Shown: positions 20,871-32,940, numbered from the stretch's first letter. The stretch: DNA of 64,000 nt from Aulostomus chinensis (GCA_037954235.1 JBBMOA010000002.1:2808551-2872550); one strand, 5' to 3'. The notes: generated by a model from the sequence alone, not told the origin. A program made the numbers and translations.

Positions 20871-20878
20871 GCACATCT
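20871..20878. repeat. Target-site duplication, right
   Basis: GCACATCT directly after the right terminal repeat. Confidence 0.9.
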
Positions 20879-20960
20879 GCTATGATAGCACATGGTAGCT
20901 AACATTCAGCCACATTGATCTTGGTATTAGCCTGACATTGCTCGTTGGTTAACCAACCAC

Positions 20961-21434
20961 CATGCTGCCTGATGTTGTTACACCAGCCTGTGCTCCCCTT
21001 CCATGAACCATTCTGCCATCCAGTCCCCCATCAAGCTGGCTTGCTCTCCCTGCCTCCCCTTCCATGAACCAGTCTACCATCCAGTCCCCCATCAAGCTGG
21101 CTTGCTCTCCCTGCCTCCCCTACCAGAAGCTTCCTTCTTCAGCTGTTATTAACATTTCCGTGTTTCCCACATTTTGTATTGTAAACTGTTTTCTTGTCTG
21201 TAACAACATCTACTGCACGTCTGTCCGTCCTGGGTGAGGGATCCCTCCTCTGTTGTTCACTCTGAGGTTTCTCAGATTTTTCCCTGTTAAAAGGGTTTTC
21301 TATGGAGTTTTTCCTCAGTCGATGTGAGGGTCTAAGGGCAGAGGATGTTGTTACGATGCCATGTGAAGCCTTTGAGACAAACTGTTTGTGAAAACGGGCT
21401 CTACAAATAAAATTGCCTTGCCTTGCCTTGCCTT
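20961..21434 (+). repeat. LINE 3'-end-like repeat with TTGCC tail, copy 2
   Basis: Same structure as 13470-13926: two 61-bp units starting at 21001 and 21062, then the common body and a GCCTTGCCTTGCCTTGCCTT tail. Tail length differs from copy 1. Confidence 0.87.
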
Positions 21435-21764
21435 GATGTGAAGTGAACAAAGATTTAAACCACAACCAGCTGATAAATTAATCAGTGTGAATGGCAAAAT
21501 GAAATAGTTTTTACAAACAATATCATTGTTTTGCACTTTTAATTGAGTTTTCAGACTTTCCTTAACTCAACTGTTATCTGATAAATGAAACGAACAACAA
21601 TTTGATGCACAGATATCTTGATCAAAAAGGCAAACACATTAGTAAAATCCTCAAACTACCCTATTACAAATTTTAAGATTGGTTTTGAGATTTAGATTAT
21701 GTGGGTTTGAAAGAAATTAAGTTGAAACAATGTCTTGGTAGCTTTTAATGCCCTCAGCTGACAA

Positions 21765-21918
21765 TCAAACTAACTTAAATAATAAGACAAAAACCTCAAA
21801 CTGAACAACACTGACATTCCCATGATTCATTACATTGGCCGCATCATGCAATGCAATGAATCAAGGGAATGTCAGTGTTGTTCAGTTTGAGGTTTGCTTA
21901 TTATTGTTTGTTAGTTTT
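21765..21918. repeat. Long inverted repeat / hairpin
   Basis: The inner arms 21794-21837 and 21849-21892 are about 44 nt each with only about two mismatches (both begin or end with CCTCAAACTGAACAACACTG or its complement) around an 11-nt loop. Weaker pairing extends outward to about 21765 and 21918. No protein can be encoded. It may be a MITE or a hairpin RNA. Confidence 0.85.
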
Positions 21919-22429
21919 GTTCAGTCCTTAACTGGAAGCAAGACACCACAATTTGATGAAGTAAATGTTTGCCATTTGTTCTATTGTCACATGGCAGAAA
22001 GTAGATTGTAAGAGAATACACACTCAGGATAGTCCGTAACCCAAAATTAAAAAAAAAAAAAAGAGAGGACTTTATTATCTGGGATGGAAATGTGATCATG
22101 CTTAATTAACAAACACTTAACTTTCTTGAATTCTAGAGTTCAAAAGGTTTGAAGGGTGAGCTGTGCTCGTGCAGTGCTGGCTGATGGGCGAGAATCCATG
22201 AAGCTACTTCACTGTTAATAATTGCTCAGTAGACCTGTCAACATCATATGAACAGTGAGACAGTCAGTCAGGAGGATGGTTTTTGGATCCAATCAAACCA
22301 CCCACAACCCAAGGTTTGACAATTCAACCACTTCTTTGTAATATTACCCAATATGTTCTTGTTTTTGCAGATTATAATTTTAAAGTGTATTATAGTTTTG
22401 TTTTTTTTACTGTAGTTTATTGTAGTTTC
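21919..22429. other. No gene recognised
   Basis: AT-rich sequence with short random-looking ORFs; nothing supportable. Confidence 0.5.
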
Positions 22430-22552
22430 TGCCATCTATTGCTCTGTTCTCTTTCTGCTGCTACTTCCCTGTTTCTGCTGCTGTAATGGTGCCAATTTCC
22501 CCACTGTTGGACAAATAAATGTTTATCTTATCTTATCTTATCTTATCTTATC
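22430..22552 (+). repeat. LINE 3' tail with (TCTTA)n
   Basis: TGGTGCCAATTTCCCCACTG then ACAAATAAATG and five TCTTA-type units. This is the shape of a Rex/RTE-like LINE 3' end; no coding part remains. Confidence 0.65.
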
Positions 22553-22964
22553 ATAACCTCCTGAACCTAATTCCTATGGTTGTGGGAGGTGTCGTCTTCC
22601 TAAACAGCCAAATTAAGTCAAGAACAGCTTCACATCTCTCAGGTGCTTATTCACAGTCTTGATCTCTAAGGATATGTAAGACTTGAGGGAATGATATTGC
22701 CAGCATGAAACTTATTGTTGAAACCCAGAAGAACAAAACAGCAAGTGGGAGAATTAAGTTTTGAGTAGCATGGGAAAAACTGACATGTTATTTTGTTAGA
22801 CAGGCTATAATCAGACACTCAAAGGATATTTTAAAAATGACTCATTTCACCCAGTGTTACTGATGATGTATCAGTTACTGTATATACTCTTATGGCTAAA
22901 GTCAAGTTCAGGTACAAAATGTATTGCTAAAAATATAAAGATTAGGTTTTAAAAAACACATTAC

Positions 22965-23186
22965 ACACTAAAAGCCTTTAATTTTCTTAAAATCTGACAG
23001 TGCGCCTCATAATCCGATGCACCTTATATATGGATCAATATTAGTTAATTATGGCTACCATAGTCAGGGGGCGTCGCCGAAGTAACAGCAGTAAAATCGG
23101 TAAAGGGGAATTCCAGTCCCACACCACTTGTGTGTGTAAAGACCCCAAAATGGCACCTTTCATGAGACACTTACGATACAGAGTTC
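22965..23186 (+). pseudogene. pogo/Tigger-like transposon, left part with transposase start
   Basis: The sequence GCGCCTCATAATCCGATGC is an internal copy of the terminal-repeat motif. An ATG at 23051 then opens MATIVRGRRRSNSSKIGKGE and SHTTCVC, followed by MAPFMRH and a degraded AEFKLKA-like motif, the usual start of pogo/Tigger-like transposases with a Brinker/CENP-B-type helix-turn-helix. The frame is cut by a LINE insertion at about 23190. The outermost left terminus is missing or too diverged to see. Confidence 0.7.
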
Positions 23187-23191
23187 AAACT

Positions 23192-26100
23192 CAAGTCAAG
23201 TCAAGTCAATTTTATTTATATAGCGCCAAATCACTACAAAAGTTATCTCATGACACTTTACAGGTAGAGCAGGTCCAGTACCACACTCCTTCAATGAATT
23301 TACACCCAACAATTCTCCATCAGCAGCACATCCTGCAACAGCAGCGACAAAAACCTTCCTTTTAACAGGCAGGAACATCAAGCAGATCCAGGCTCAATGG
23401 GGACGGCTTCTGCTTTGACTGGTTGGGGGGAAAGAGAGCAGAAGAGCTTGGCAGAGACAAAGACAGATAATGGAGGAAGACAGATATGCAGAAGGAAAGA
23501 GTGGGACAGAGATAAAGAGAGAGAGAAAGGGAAGAGACTGATGGACTGACAGGGACGTGAGCAGGTGGAGCTATGGGTGGCAACTTGAGCCTCTTCAGGT
23601 CTGCAGCCTCCTCCAGCAGCACCTGGGAACTGGGATGAGGGGAGCCCGAAGGCTCCCGAGAAGAAGATGAGTTAGTCATATGTATGAGTATGATTTATGT
23701 ATGACAAATATAGGAGGACAGAGAGGAGGAGAGAGAAGCCCAGTGCACCATGGGAGATCCCCCAGCAGCCTAAGCCTATAGCAGCATATCTAAGGGCCAG
23801 CCTAAGCAGCCCAACTATAAACCTGATCAAAAAGGAAGGTCGAGAGGGTGTCTGCATTCTGGACTGAAACTGGGAGACGGTTCCACAGGAGGGGAGCCTG
23901 ATAGCTGAAGGCTCTGGCTCCCATTCTACTTTCAGAAACTCTAGGAACCACCAGTAACCCTGCATCCTGGGAGCAAAGGGTTCTAGCTGGGTAATAGGGG
24001 ACTAGGAGCTCTGTCAAATATGAAGGTGCCTGACTGTTGAGGACTTTGTATGTTAGAAGGAGAATTTTGAATTCTATTCTGAATTTGACAGGGAGCCATG
24101 CAGAGAGGCCAGTACAGGAGAGACATGGTCTCTTCTACTAGTTCTCGTCAACACGTGGGCAGCAGCATTTTGGACCAGCTGGAGAGTCTTTAGGGACCTA
24201 CTGGTGCTGCCTGATAGGAGGGAATTGCAGTAATCCAGCCTGGAAGTGACGAAGGCATGGAATAGTTTTTCTGCATCTTTTTGAGACAGGATGTCTCTGA
24301 TCTTAGCAATGTTTCATAAATGAAAGGAAGCAGTCCTAGAAATTTGCTTAATGTGGGAGTGAAAGGACAGATCCTGATCAAAGAGAACTCCTAGGTTCCT
24401 TACGGTCGTGCTGGGGGCCAAGGTAACACCTCCCAGGGTACCTATCTCATTAGATAGGGTGTCTCTAAGGTGTTTTGGGCCCAGGACAATGACTTTGGTT
24501 TTATCGGAGTTTAATAAAAGGAAATTAAGGGTCATCCAAGTTTTTATCTCCTTTGGACAGGCCTCCAGTTTAGTCAGCTGATTTATTTCTTGTGGACGCA
24601 TTGCAATGCAATCCTGAACCCTGACTGGAAATCCTCTACTAGGCTGTTGCTATGGAGAAAGTCACACAGCTGTTTAGCAACTGCTTTCTCCAGAATTTTG
24701 GAGCAAAAAGGAAGATTTGATATTGGTCTGTAGTTGGCCAAAACTTCTGGATCCAGGGGATCCATATCTAAGAGGGAGATGCTAACGAGGGGTAAAGAGT
24801 CCTGAAGTAGCTTGGTTGGGATGGGGTCTAGAAGACAGGTGGATGGTTTAGAGGAGGAAATGATTGAACTGAGCTCATCAAGGCTAACGGTAGAAATCAA
24901 AGTGTACGTCTGGTCCTCCAGCAGCCTCTAAGGCTTCTGAGGCTATAGGTGCCATGTTGTCAGCTGATGGCAGGAGGAGGTGAATTTTCTCTCTAATAAG
25001 GACAATTTTGTCATTAAAGAAGTCCATGAAATCTTTGCTGCTCAGGGAAACAGGAATGCTTGGTTTAGTAGAGCTGTGGCTCTCTGTCAGTCTGGCTACA
25101 GTACTGAAGAGGAACCTTGGGTTGTTCTTGTGTTCCTCTATTAGTGTCGAGTAGTAGGCTGCTCCCGCTATACGAAGGGCTTTCTTATAACTTTTAAGGC
25201 TGTCTTGCCAGATGATGTGAGACTCCTCCAGTTTGGAGGGGCACCATATTCTCTCTAACTTCTGGGTGTTTTGTTTAAGCTGTCTGGTTTCTTAATTGTA
25301 CCAAGGTGCTTGTTTCCTTGGATTTATAGATTTAGTTTTTAGTGGGGCAAATGAGTCCAAAGTTGATCCTAAGGTGCCTGTTGCTCTATCGATAAAATTA
25401 TCAATTTGGGAGGGACTAAGGTTGACAACAGCGTCCTGTTACAGTTGGACATGACACTGAATTAAGCGCCACTGGAATCGCTTCGTTAAATCTAGCTACA
25501 GCCTGATCAGACAAACATCTGGAAACAACTGTTTTCCTGAGTGGAGTATAGCTGATAAGTGTAAATTCAAAAGTGATTAATTGATGGTCTGATAAAAGCG
25601 TGTTCTGTGGAAATACAACTAGATGTTCAACTTCAATTCCATATGTTAGGATGAGGTCGAGGGTGTGGTTGTGGCGGTGAGTCGGTTCATGAACAGACTG
25701 ATGGAAACCAATTGAGTCAAGAAGAGAGAGAAAGCAGTACCCAGACTGTGGTCATCAACATCCACATGAATATTGAAGTCACCTACAATAATGACTTTAT
25801 CTGATTTGAGAACTAAACTGATATAAACTCTGAGAATTCAGATAAGAATTCAGAGTAAGGACCAGGAGGGCGGTACACAATGATAAATAAGAGCGGCTGT
25901 ATTGTTTTCCAGGCTGGATGAGACAAACTGAGAATCAGGCTCTCAAATGAATTGAAACTTGTTTTGGGTTTGGGATTTATTACTAAACTTTTGTCAAAAA
26001 TGGCAGCAACTCCACCTCCTCGGCCAGAGCCTCGGGGAATGTGAGTATTAATGTGACTGGGAGGCGTGAATGCATTTAGACTAACATACTCATCATCACG

Positions 26101-27535
26101 CAGCCAGGTTTCAGTGAGACAGAGCAGGTCAATACAATTGTCAGATATTAATTCATTAACCAATTCAGTTTTTGGCGTCAGAGATCTGATATTTAAAAGT
26201 CCACATCTAATTTTTAGATTTTTTTGAGATAATTTAATGGTTGTGTTAATTTTGATTAGGTTTTTCTGATTGACTCCTCTACAAGTAGAACTGGAATTAG
26301 TAAACTGACGTGGTCGGGGGACAGACACAGTCTCTATGTAGTTTTGGGTGGGTAACTGCCCTAATGGACGCGCAAAGAAGCATGTAAGACAGCAGCTCTG
26401 CTTCCTGGTCTGAACTCTGGGTTGTCAGGGTTTTGGTTCTGTTATAAACTGGGCCATATTTCTGGAAATGAGAGCAGCTCCGTCCAACGTGGGATGGATG
26501 CCGTCCCTCCTAACCAGACCAGGTCTCCCCGAGAAAGTTTTCCAATTATCTATGAAGCCCACTTGGTTTGCTGGATACCACCTCACAGCCAGCTGTTGCA
26601 CGACGACATGCGGCTAAACATGTCGTCGCTGGTCCGATTAGACAGGGGTCCAGAGAACACGACGGTGTCCGACATCGTCTTCGCAAATGTACACACTAAC
26701 TCAATATTAATTTTTGTGACCTCCGACTGGCGTCGTCGGATGTCATTACCGCTGACGTGGATAATAATTTTATCGTATTCGCGTTTACTTTTAGCCAGCA
26801 GTTTTAAATTTGACTCGATGTCGCCGGCTCTGGCCCCACTTCACTATGGTTACCAGTGTCGCTAATTTCACGTTTCTCAGAATGCAACTACCAATAATCA
26901 GAGTAGATTTCTTGGCGGGTGTGTCGCTGAGTGGGGAGAACCTGTTAGAGATGTTAAGCGGTGGTTTGTCGCTGACAGCAGGCTTCTGCTTCGGACTATG
27001 TTTCCTTCGGACAGTCACCCAGTCGCCCTGGTTTCCCGGCAGCTCACGAGCAGCCGGGGGAACGCTAGTTGGGGCTAAGCTAAGACGGTCCGCACCAGCT
27101 AATGGGGACTGGCTAGCTCTCGCAGGTAACTGATTGGATCCATCGGTGCGGAGCCGCCGCAGGTCCAATTCAACCTCGCCAAGCCTTGCCTCCAACGCTA
27201 CAAACAAACTACATTTAACACATGTATCTGTATCACTAAAGGAGGCTGAGGAGTAACTAAACATGTGGCACACTGAGCAGGAGAGAGGAGAGCGAGAGGG
27301 GGAAGCTTAGAGTGGAGAGTTTACAGAAATAAAGGCTGTTGTTATAAGACAGATAGTCTTTAAACTTAGGCCAAATAAAGCAAATAGATATGTAGCTTGG
27401 TAAGGTAATTTGTCAAAGAATAAGGAATTAGCAGGGATGATCACACTTTAGCTAGCACAGCAAGCAAAGCACTACGTTCAGCAATGTACAAACAGGAAGT
27501 GAGGTCATACGCTTACCGCAGCGCAGGTAGAGGGA
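23192..27535 (-). pseudogene. L2/CR1-type LINE, copy A (esterase-type ORF1; RT core deleted)
   Basis: Minus strand, 5' to 3'. 5' UTR (27535-27265). ORF1 (start 27264) with LIIGSCILRNVKLAT, the serine block of an SGNH esterase-like domain, and RDGIHPTLDGAALIS-type DxxH block near 26480. Endonuclease with LLNIRSLTPKTELVNELI and LCLTETWLRDDEY (25813-26328), then GDFNIH and LLSDHQL blocks. RT beginning (24583-24900, LLDPIPTKLLQ, FQSGFR), RT end (QLTKLEACPKEIKTWMTLN, VIVLGPKHL, TVRNLGVLFDQDLSF), C-terminal domain (LLVPYYPARTLCSQDAGLLV) and 3' UTR ending in repeated GACTT. The RT stretch that should contain YADD is deleted at about 24600. Stops and frameshifts are many. Confidence 0.9.
26480..27264 (-). 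pseudogene. LINE ORF1 with SGNH-esterase-like domain, copy A
   Basis: ORF1 proteins of some CR1/L2 LINEs carry an esterase domain. Here the N-terminal part has a heptad-like EARLGEVELDLRRLR segment (possible coiled coil), a basic VRRKHSPKQKP stretch, then GSCILRNVK (nucleophile Ser in a G-S-x-x-x-R setting). After a frameshift near 26800 the DGIHP motif supplies the expected Asp and His. The function in transposition is known only loosely for the family. This copy is broken. Confidence 0.75.
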
Positions 27536-27557
27536 GGATCCTCAACCAAAAGGAAGA

Positions 27558-27893
27558 ACGAGAAAAGTGAATCGGTATCAAGGCTATCAGTCACGCAGCT
27601 ACCGGTACGTACGGTACCGTATTGTGAATGCACTTGTTTTGGGAGTGAACGGAGTTGTCAGAACCTTGGTTTGTATTCTATTAATAAAGTTTGACTGACT
27701 GACTTATCTGACTGTTTTGTTGACATTCCCTTGAGGGCAGCATAACGCAACCCCAGCCACTACAGTAGTTTCTATTCTATGCTCCTTATAATGCGGTGCA
27801 ACCTAGATATGAAAACAGTTTTAGAATAGGCCATTCATTGAAGGTGCGCCTTACAATCCGATGCGCCTTATAGTGCGGAAAATACGGTACATG
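27558..27893 (+). mobile_element. pogo/Tigger-like transposon, right part and terminus
   Basis: After the LINE, the text resumes with a short piece (ATCAAGGCTATCAGTCACGC-like at about 27578-27600), matching the expected continuation of the transposase start. It then runs directly to a 3' UTR-like stretch with TTAATAAAG and ends in GCGCCTTATAGTGCGG then AAAATACGGTAC, the classic terminal repeat of this superfamily. Most of the transposase coding region is missing. Confidence 0.72.
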
Positions 27894-29581
27894 CTTCACA
27901 CACAGGAGCAGTGTGACTGGTGCATGGAGAAGTGGTGTGGATAACCATACTTTGTGAAGTTTTTTATGCTGATATCAGTCATTGAGGTCTATTCCTATTA
28001 ACAGAAAGTTCTCAAAATGTAAGTGCGGAGAGTGAGTGTTCAAGTTGCTATGAAAAAGAAGAAAGAAAAGTTTGGTCTTTGACTTGGGATCATCAGGTAA
28101 AAATAACAGTGGTCTTATCAATCAAACCAGTGGACTGAGGTGTGACAAACCAGTATTTGATCCACTTTGAGATTGGAGGCTACTGTTTTGACATGTTACA
28201 GGAGAAAATTGCTGTTAATTTACTGTTTTAGCCATGAGTCAGTGTTTAAAAATGTTGACGAAATGCTTATTTGAAACAAACCCATGATCTTTCCCTGACC
28301 CTGATCAAATGATTCAAGGGTGTCAATCTAATGATAACCATAACCATAGTACTAATTTAAAAAAAAAAAAACACTATTTTTCTGACAAAAAATTTGAAAT
28401 GGTGATGCAAAAGAAATTCAGTTGTGATTTTATAAGAAACATTGTTGCGAGTTGTATCTTAGAACTGGAACCAAATTTTAGCGGCTAGTTAAGTCAGAGG
28501 ACCCACTGATCAAACTTTATCCACCACTGCTTGACAAATGCAAAGCTTGTAATAGTGAACCCAGATGAATGTCTTATCAAACAACAAGTAATGTTGTTCC
28601 TATGTTCATACCCTAACCACTCTGACACTATCTAAATTTTGCTGCAATAAATATTCAGAGATTTTCATCTCTGTGGGTGTATTATCTTGGCATGTTTGAA
28701 AACTATATTGCAGGATATGAAATAGCTTTGGCAGCAATAGACAGCGTGAAAAGTCAAAATTGAAGCCCCCAGTAACATCTGGCCAACCAGATTATTTCCA
28801 TAATCAGACTTTATAATTGTTTTAGTTCAGTGCATATCTGCAAAAAACACAGCAATTTTGAATGAATGGAGAGCTTTTTTTTCCAAAAACAAATCCATCT
28901 GACAGCATGTCTATCTGACAGGTAGATAAAACTGGGACAGTAGAAACTGGGACCTGTTTCAATGAGGTAGTGACACCATCCAATGTCTTGTCTCTGGTCT
29001 GTAAAACTGTCACCATTACAACTTTAAAAACCTCTATGTGTATGAATAGCCTGTTGTGCCACACAAGCACCAAAGATGCCATTAAGAACACACTGGTAAC
29101 TTGCTGTTAAGTTGTGAGAGCTCACACTAGCACCTTGTTTTGCTACACGTAGCTCTCTTCCCGTACTTTAGGGTTGCCCGTTTGTAACCTTGTCAGGAGC
29201 AGAAACAGCACTTTAAAGGTGGCAAACTTTGTCTTTGGGTTGCTGTATGTTGTTTTTTTTGTATTTAAACAGCAACCAGCTTCTTTGCAGATGAAACACA
29301 CCAGCTTTACATTCATTTAACCAAGAAGGATGACTGAATCGTTGTCTTTCCATTCTACCCATTCTTTCTTTTCCTGACATTTTTATTTTCTGGTTAATAA
29401 AATTGAGCTAATCTAACATTTAGGTAACTCTGCACAAAATAAAATTGCAAATCTCCAACACACAAAAAAAAGGGGTCACTGATGCCAAAGAATATAATTC
29501 TGAGGGTAAAGTCTGATATTTATTGGAATTAGTTGGGCTCCAATTATTGAGTTATTTCACACTTTTTTGTTTACTACATAA
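27894..29581. other. No gene recognised
   Basis: Sequence of host-like composition between transposons. No exon, domain or structured repeat could be supported. Confidence 0.55.
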
Positions 29582-29797
29582 TTCCATCCATCCATCGATT
29601 TTCTATACCGCCAATTGGGCGACAAGCAGGGTTCACCCTGAACAGATCGCCAGTCTGTTAGAGGGCCATCAGGAGCGTTTACGGGTTCAGTATCTTGCTC
29701 AAGGATACTTTGACATGGTCCCCAGGGGAAGTGAGGATGGAACAAGCGACCTTTCAGATTGCTAGACGGTCACTCTACCTCTGAATCATGCCACCCC
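29582..29797 (-). repeat. SINE-2 family copy 1
   Basis: On the minus strand: a tRNA-like head (ATTCAGAGGTAGAGTGACCG, then GGTCGCTTGTTCCATCC), a TGAGCAAGATACTGAACCCG block and a tail with ATCGATGGATGGATGG. The tail and a CAGGGTGAACCCTGCTTG piece resemble SINE-1, but the head is different. A second copy is at 41884-42020. Confidence 0.75.
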
Positions 29798-30009
29798 TCT
29801 TTTCCATTTCATTTCATTCAATTCCCTGCATTTCCCACAAATGCATGTCTTATAAGATTGTTTATCAAGTTGATAAGGACACAAGCCTCTTTATCATTAC
29901 CATTATACCCCTTCATCAAAACTAGACATCAGCAAACAACTGTGGGTCGGGCAGTGTTCGATGCAACAAGACATCCCTTATAATGTACCCTTTGATTAGA
30001 ATGATTTTG

Positions 30010-30087
30010 TTGATCTGTTAATCTGGCCCGCTATGTAATGCTTTAAAAAATTTTGGCCTGAGACAAAACCTAATTGCCGACCCCTGT
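30010..30087. mobile_element. hAT terminus fragment
   Basis: Ends AATTGCCGACCCCTG, the inverse of CAGGGGTCGGCAATT, a common fish hAT terminus. Only one end is present. Confidence 0.5.
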
Positions 30088-32156
30088 TATCCAGTCTTGC
30101 TTCCTTAGGGCACCTCCTCATTGCCTCCTGCTTTCTCTGTGATCATTCAATTCACAGTTAATTAAGGCGTCAAACCATCTGCATTCAGAGTAAGACCACA
30201 AAATGGATGGCAACACCTGCCCTTTTGCCTCCTTGAAAGTGCCCTTTGTCTTGGATGATTTTTTTAAGTATATAAATATTGACAAGGCTTAATTAATTAA
30301 CTCGTGTTTGTATACAGCTTAGCCTGCCCTGCAAAACATATATATGTACTGAATTAAAAATATCAGATCAGCAGGTTGATGTCCCTTCATGATAGCTTCT
30401 ACTTCTTTCTCCATACTTTCAATACAGAAACAGGCAGCAAGACACACACTCACTCTCTCTCTCACACACACACACACACACCCACATACACACACACAAA
30501 CACACTACTCACAATTTGTTAATATACAATCAATTCACCATGAACTCTTAACACAACAGGTGCTGCTTTTGTTGCTTCACAAATGTAAACTAAACTAACC
30601 AGCAGCAATAAATACTTAATCAGGTGAATCAGTTCCAGTATAGTAATGCCCGAAGAATTAAACCAGCAATGCAATCATCTCATCCATAATGAACGTGATC
30701 ATTGCATTAGAAAAACAGCGAATTGAACACAGACAGAAGGCTTGTGGATCTGGTCTAATATGTCTGAATACAGCAATTGTAATTGGTCATCTACAGAAAA
30801 ATTAGAAATGATGAGTTGCTCTGTACAAATATCTGCTGTGTAGTATTTACACACCTTTCTTGGCCCTCTGCTGTTTTTACAAATGTAACCTGTTGCCTGA
30901 TTTTTGTCAAATGCACACATCAGACTGTATGAGAGGATGAGATTATTTAAAGCAGAGGACTGAAGATAAAACATATAAGAGAGGAATTTGACAGGAATTT
31001 GTTTCCAACGACTTCAAAATCAATATTCCTATCATAATGGACCATGTTAGATTTGTGTGATTGCTTAATCTAAAAATATATCTAAATGTGTCATCATTTA
31101 TTTTTAGATCAGCCATTGCCTGGTCCTTCCTCTGCTTTCGAGGCTGTAGTCACAAAACATCTGAAGGCTACTACTTATGGATATGCTTCAAACAAACAAC
31201 CCAATTACACATCCCTCAAGTCATCATGAAGTTGAGGGATGTGTTGAAACAAAAAATAAATTTCTTTCTTGACTTCGCTCAGGAAACAAAGCCTTTCCTC
31301 TTCTACAATGTCCTTCAACTTGCTAGTCTCTAAAGCCAGCAATGATATACTGTATTTTATTGTATACATAGGTTTTTTCAATCTTTTGTTCAAATTATAT
31401 TTCACAAAGATTTCTGTTCTGCAGCTGTTCTTTATGCAAGTTAATCTAATATAATTTATCTGCTGAAGATTTTCTTTAAACAAAAGGAACAATTTACTCC
31501 TTTTCTCCTTTATGTCATAAAGGACCCTATATGAAAAAAAGAAAATAAACATCATTAAAAAAAAATAAGATTTCAGCTCATTACCCCAGGGATAATCATG
31601 CAAAATGGCCAGAATAAAAAAAATTCTTAGTCAATCTTTCAATCAACAAGACTTGAGTGAAGCACATTGAAGTATTGCACATTCATGTCTGATGTTTGGT
31701 AGATAACCACCACCCATGCCAGGGTAGAGGATGAAAAAAAAAAGTTTTTAAATTTCTCAACAATATTTCAAGATCGATCAGATAAATAATGTCCAGTCCA
31801 GTTACTCCATTAAGGCAGTACATGTACTGTATATGTACTGTAGAATGACCCTCTCACTTCTGTACGTATTCTGAAACTTAATGATTAACCGATGGGTAGA
31901 AAAGTATTTCTGTTTTTCAAAGGTGAATAGACAGATGATATATTGCAACTCTGACCAACCTCAGTGTAAATGATCAAACCATAATGACTTTACAACAAAA
32001 AAAGACGCAAATACTTTCAGCACTCTTGATCAAAGTCAAATCTACAGCCCTCTCTGTTACATAATTTCAGTCAAGACTGCTGTGTAAGAAGGATTACTTC
32101 AGCTGTTCTACAGCAGGGACAGATAACTTGTCAAAACACACATATTTACACCGGTG
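30088..32156. other. No gene recognised
   Basis: Contains mixed CT/CA microsatellite (30442-30506) and a perfect 13-bp inverted repeat with a 12-nt loop at 31207-31244. ORFs at 31061-31603 on both strands have no known features. Confidence 0.55.
30442..30506. repeat. Mixed CA/CT microsatellite
   Basis: CA and CT runs with interruptions. Confidence 0.93.
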
Positions 32157-32162
32157 CGCACG

Positions 32163-32227
<65 letters not shown>

Positions 32228-32229
32228 AC
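32157..32229. repeat. (CA)n microsatellite
   Basis: About 70 bp, with CG variants at the left end. Confidence 0.97.
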
Positions 32230-32562
32230 TAAAAATAATCGAATGAGCAAAACATCAGAGGAGAGAAACAGCAACTTCCTTGCTAACTTACATTACACAG
32301 TCACACTCAAACATTTACCAGTTTGCTGACTTAGGGTGGAGGGTATTTTTAGAGATATTTTTATGACATCCACAGTAGCAAAAGCCTACAATTAATTTCC
32401 TGCTAAAACAGCATGTGGTCCATGAATAGTGAATATAATAACATACCTCAAGTATAGGGTGGAGCCCTGTCAGCTCCATTAACAGCAGCTCTGGCCATAA
32501 GGAGAAGAAAAATCTGCTGACTCCACATACGCATCAAACTTTTTCCAAAGCCTGTTTATATC

Positions 32563-32940
32563 TAGACGGTGCGGTGGTCAGCACTGTCGCCTCACAGCAA
32601 GAAGGTTCTGGGTTCCAGTCCCTGCTTGGGCACGGGATCTTTCTGTGTGGAATTTGCATGTTCTCCCTGTGCCTGCACTGGTTCTGTCCTCTTCTACTCC
32701 AGCTTCCTCCCACCGTCCAAAGACATGCAAATGGGAACTAGGCTGATTAAATACTCTACATTGACCGTAGGTATGACAGTGAGTGTGAATGGTTGTTTGT
32801 CTTTATGTGTTGGCCCTGCGATGGACTGGCAGTCTCTCCAGGGTGAACCCCACCTCTCACCTGAAAGCCGCTGGGATAGGCTCCAGCCCCCCCGCGACAC
32901 TTAACAGGATAAGAGGTAGAAAATGGATAGATGGACGGAT
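32563..32940 (+). repeat. SINE-1 copy, near full length
   Basis: From GACGGTGCGGTGGTCAGCAC through the B-box region GTTCTGGGTTCCAGTCC to GATGGACGGATG. Head, middle and tail blocks are all in order. Confidence 0.9.

Noticed and set aside
26422..27133. Plus-strand ORFs of 107-147 codons opposite LINE A
   Set aside because: They are antisense shadows of ORF1; the minus-strand reading has the esterase motifs. The same holds for 45567-46372 (minus) and 42921-43331 (plus).
31061..31603. Overlapping 90- and 132-codon ORFs
   Set aside because: Both strands open in AT-rich sequence; no conserved feature recognised.
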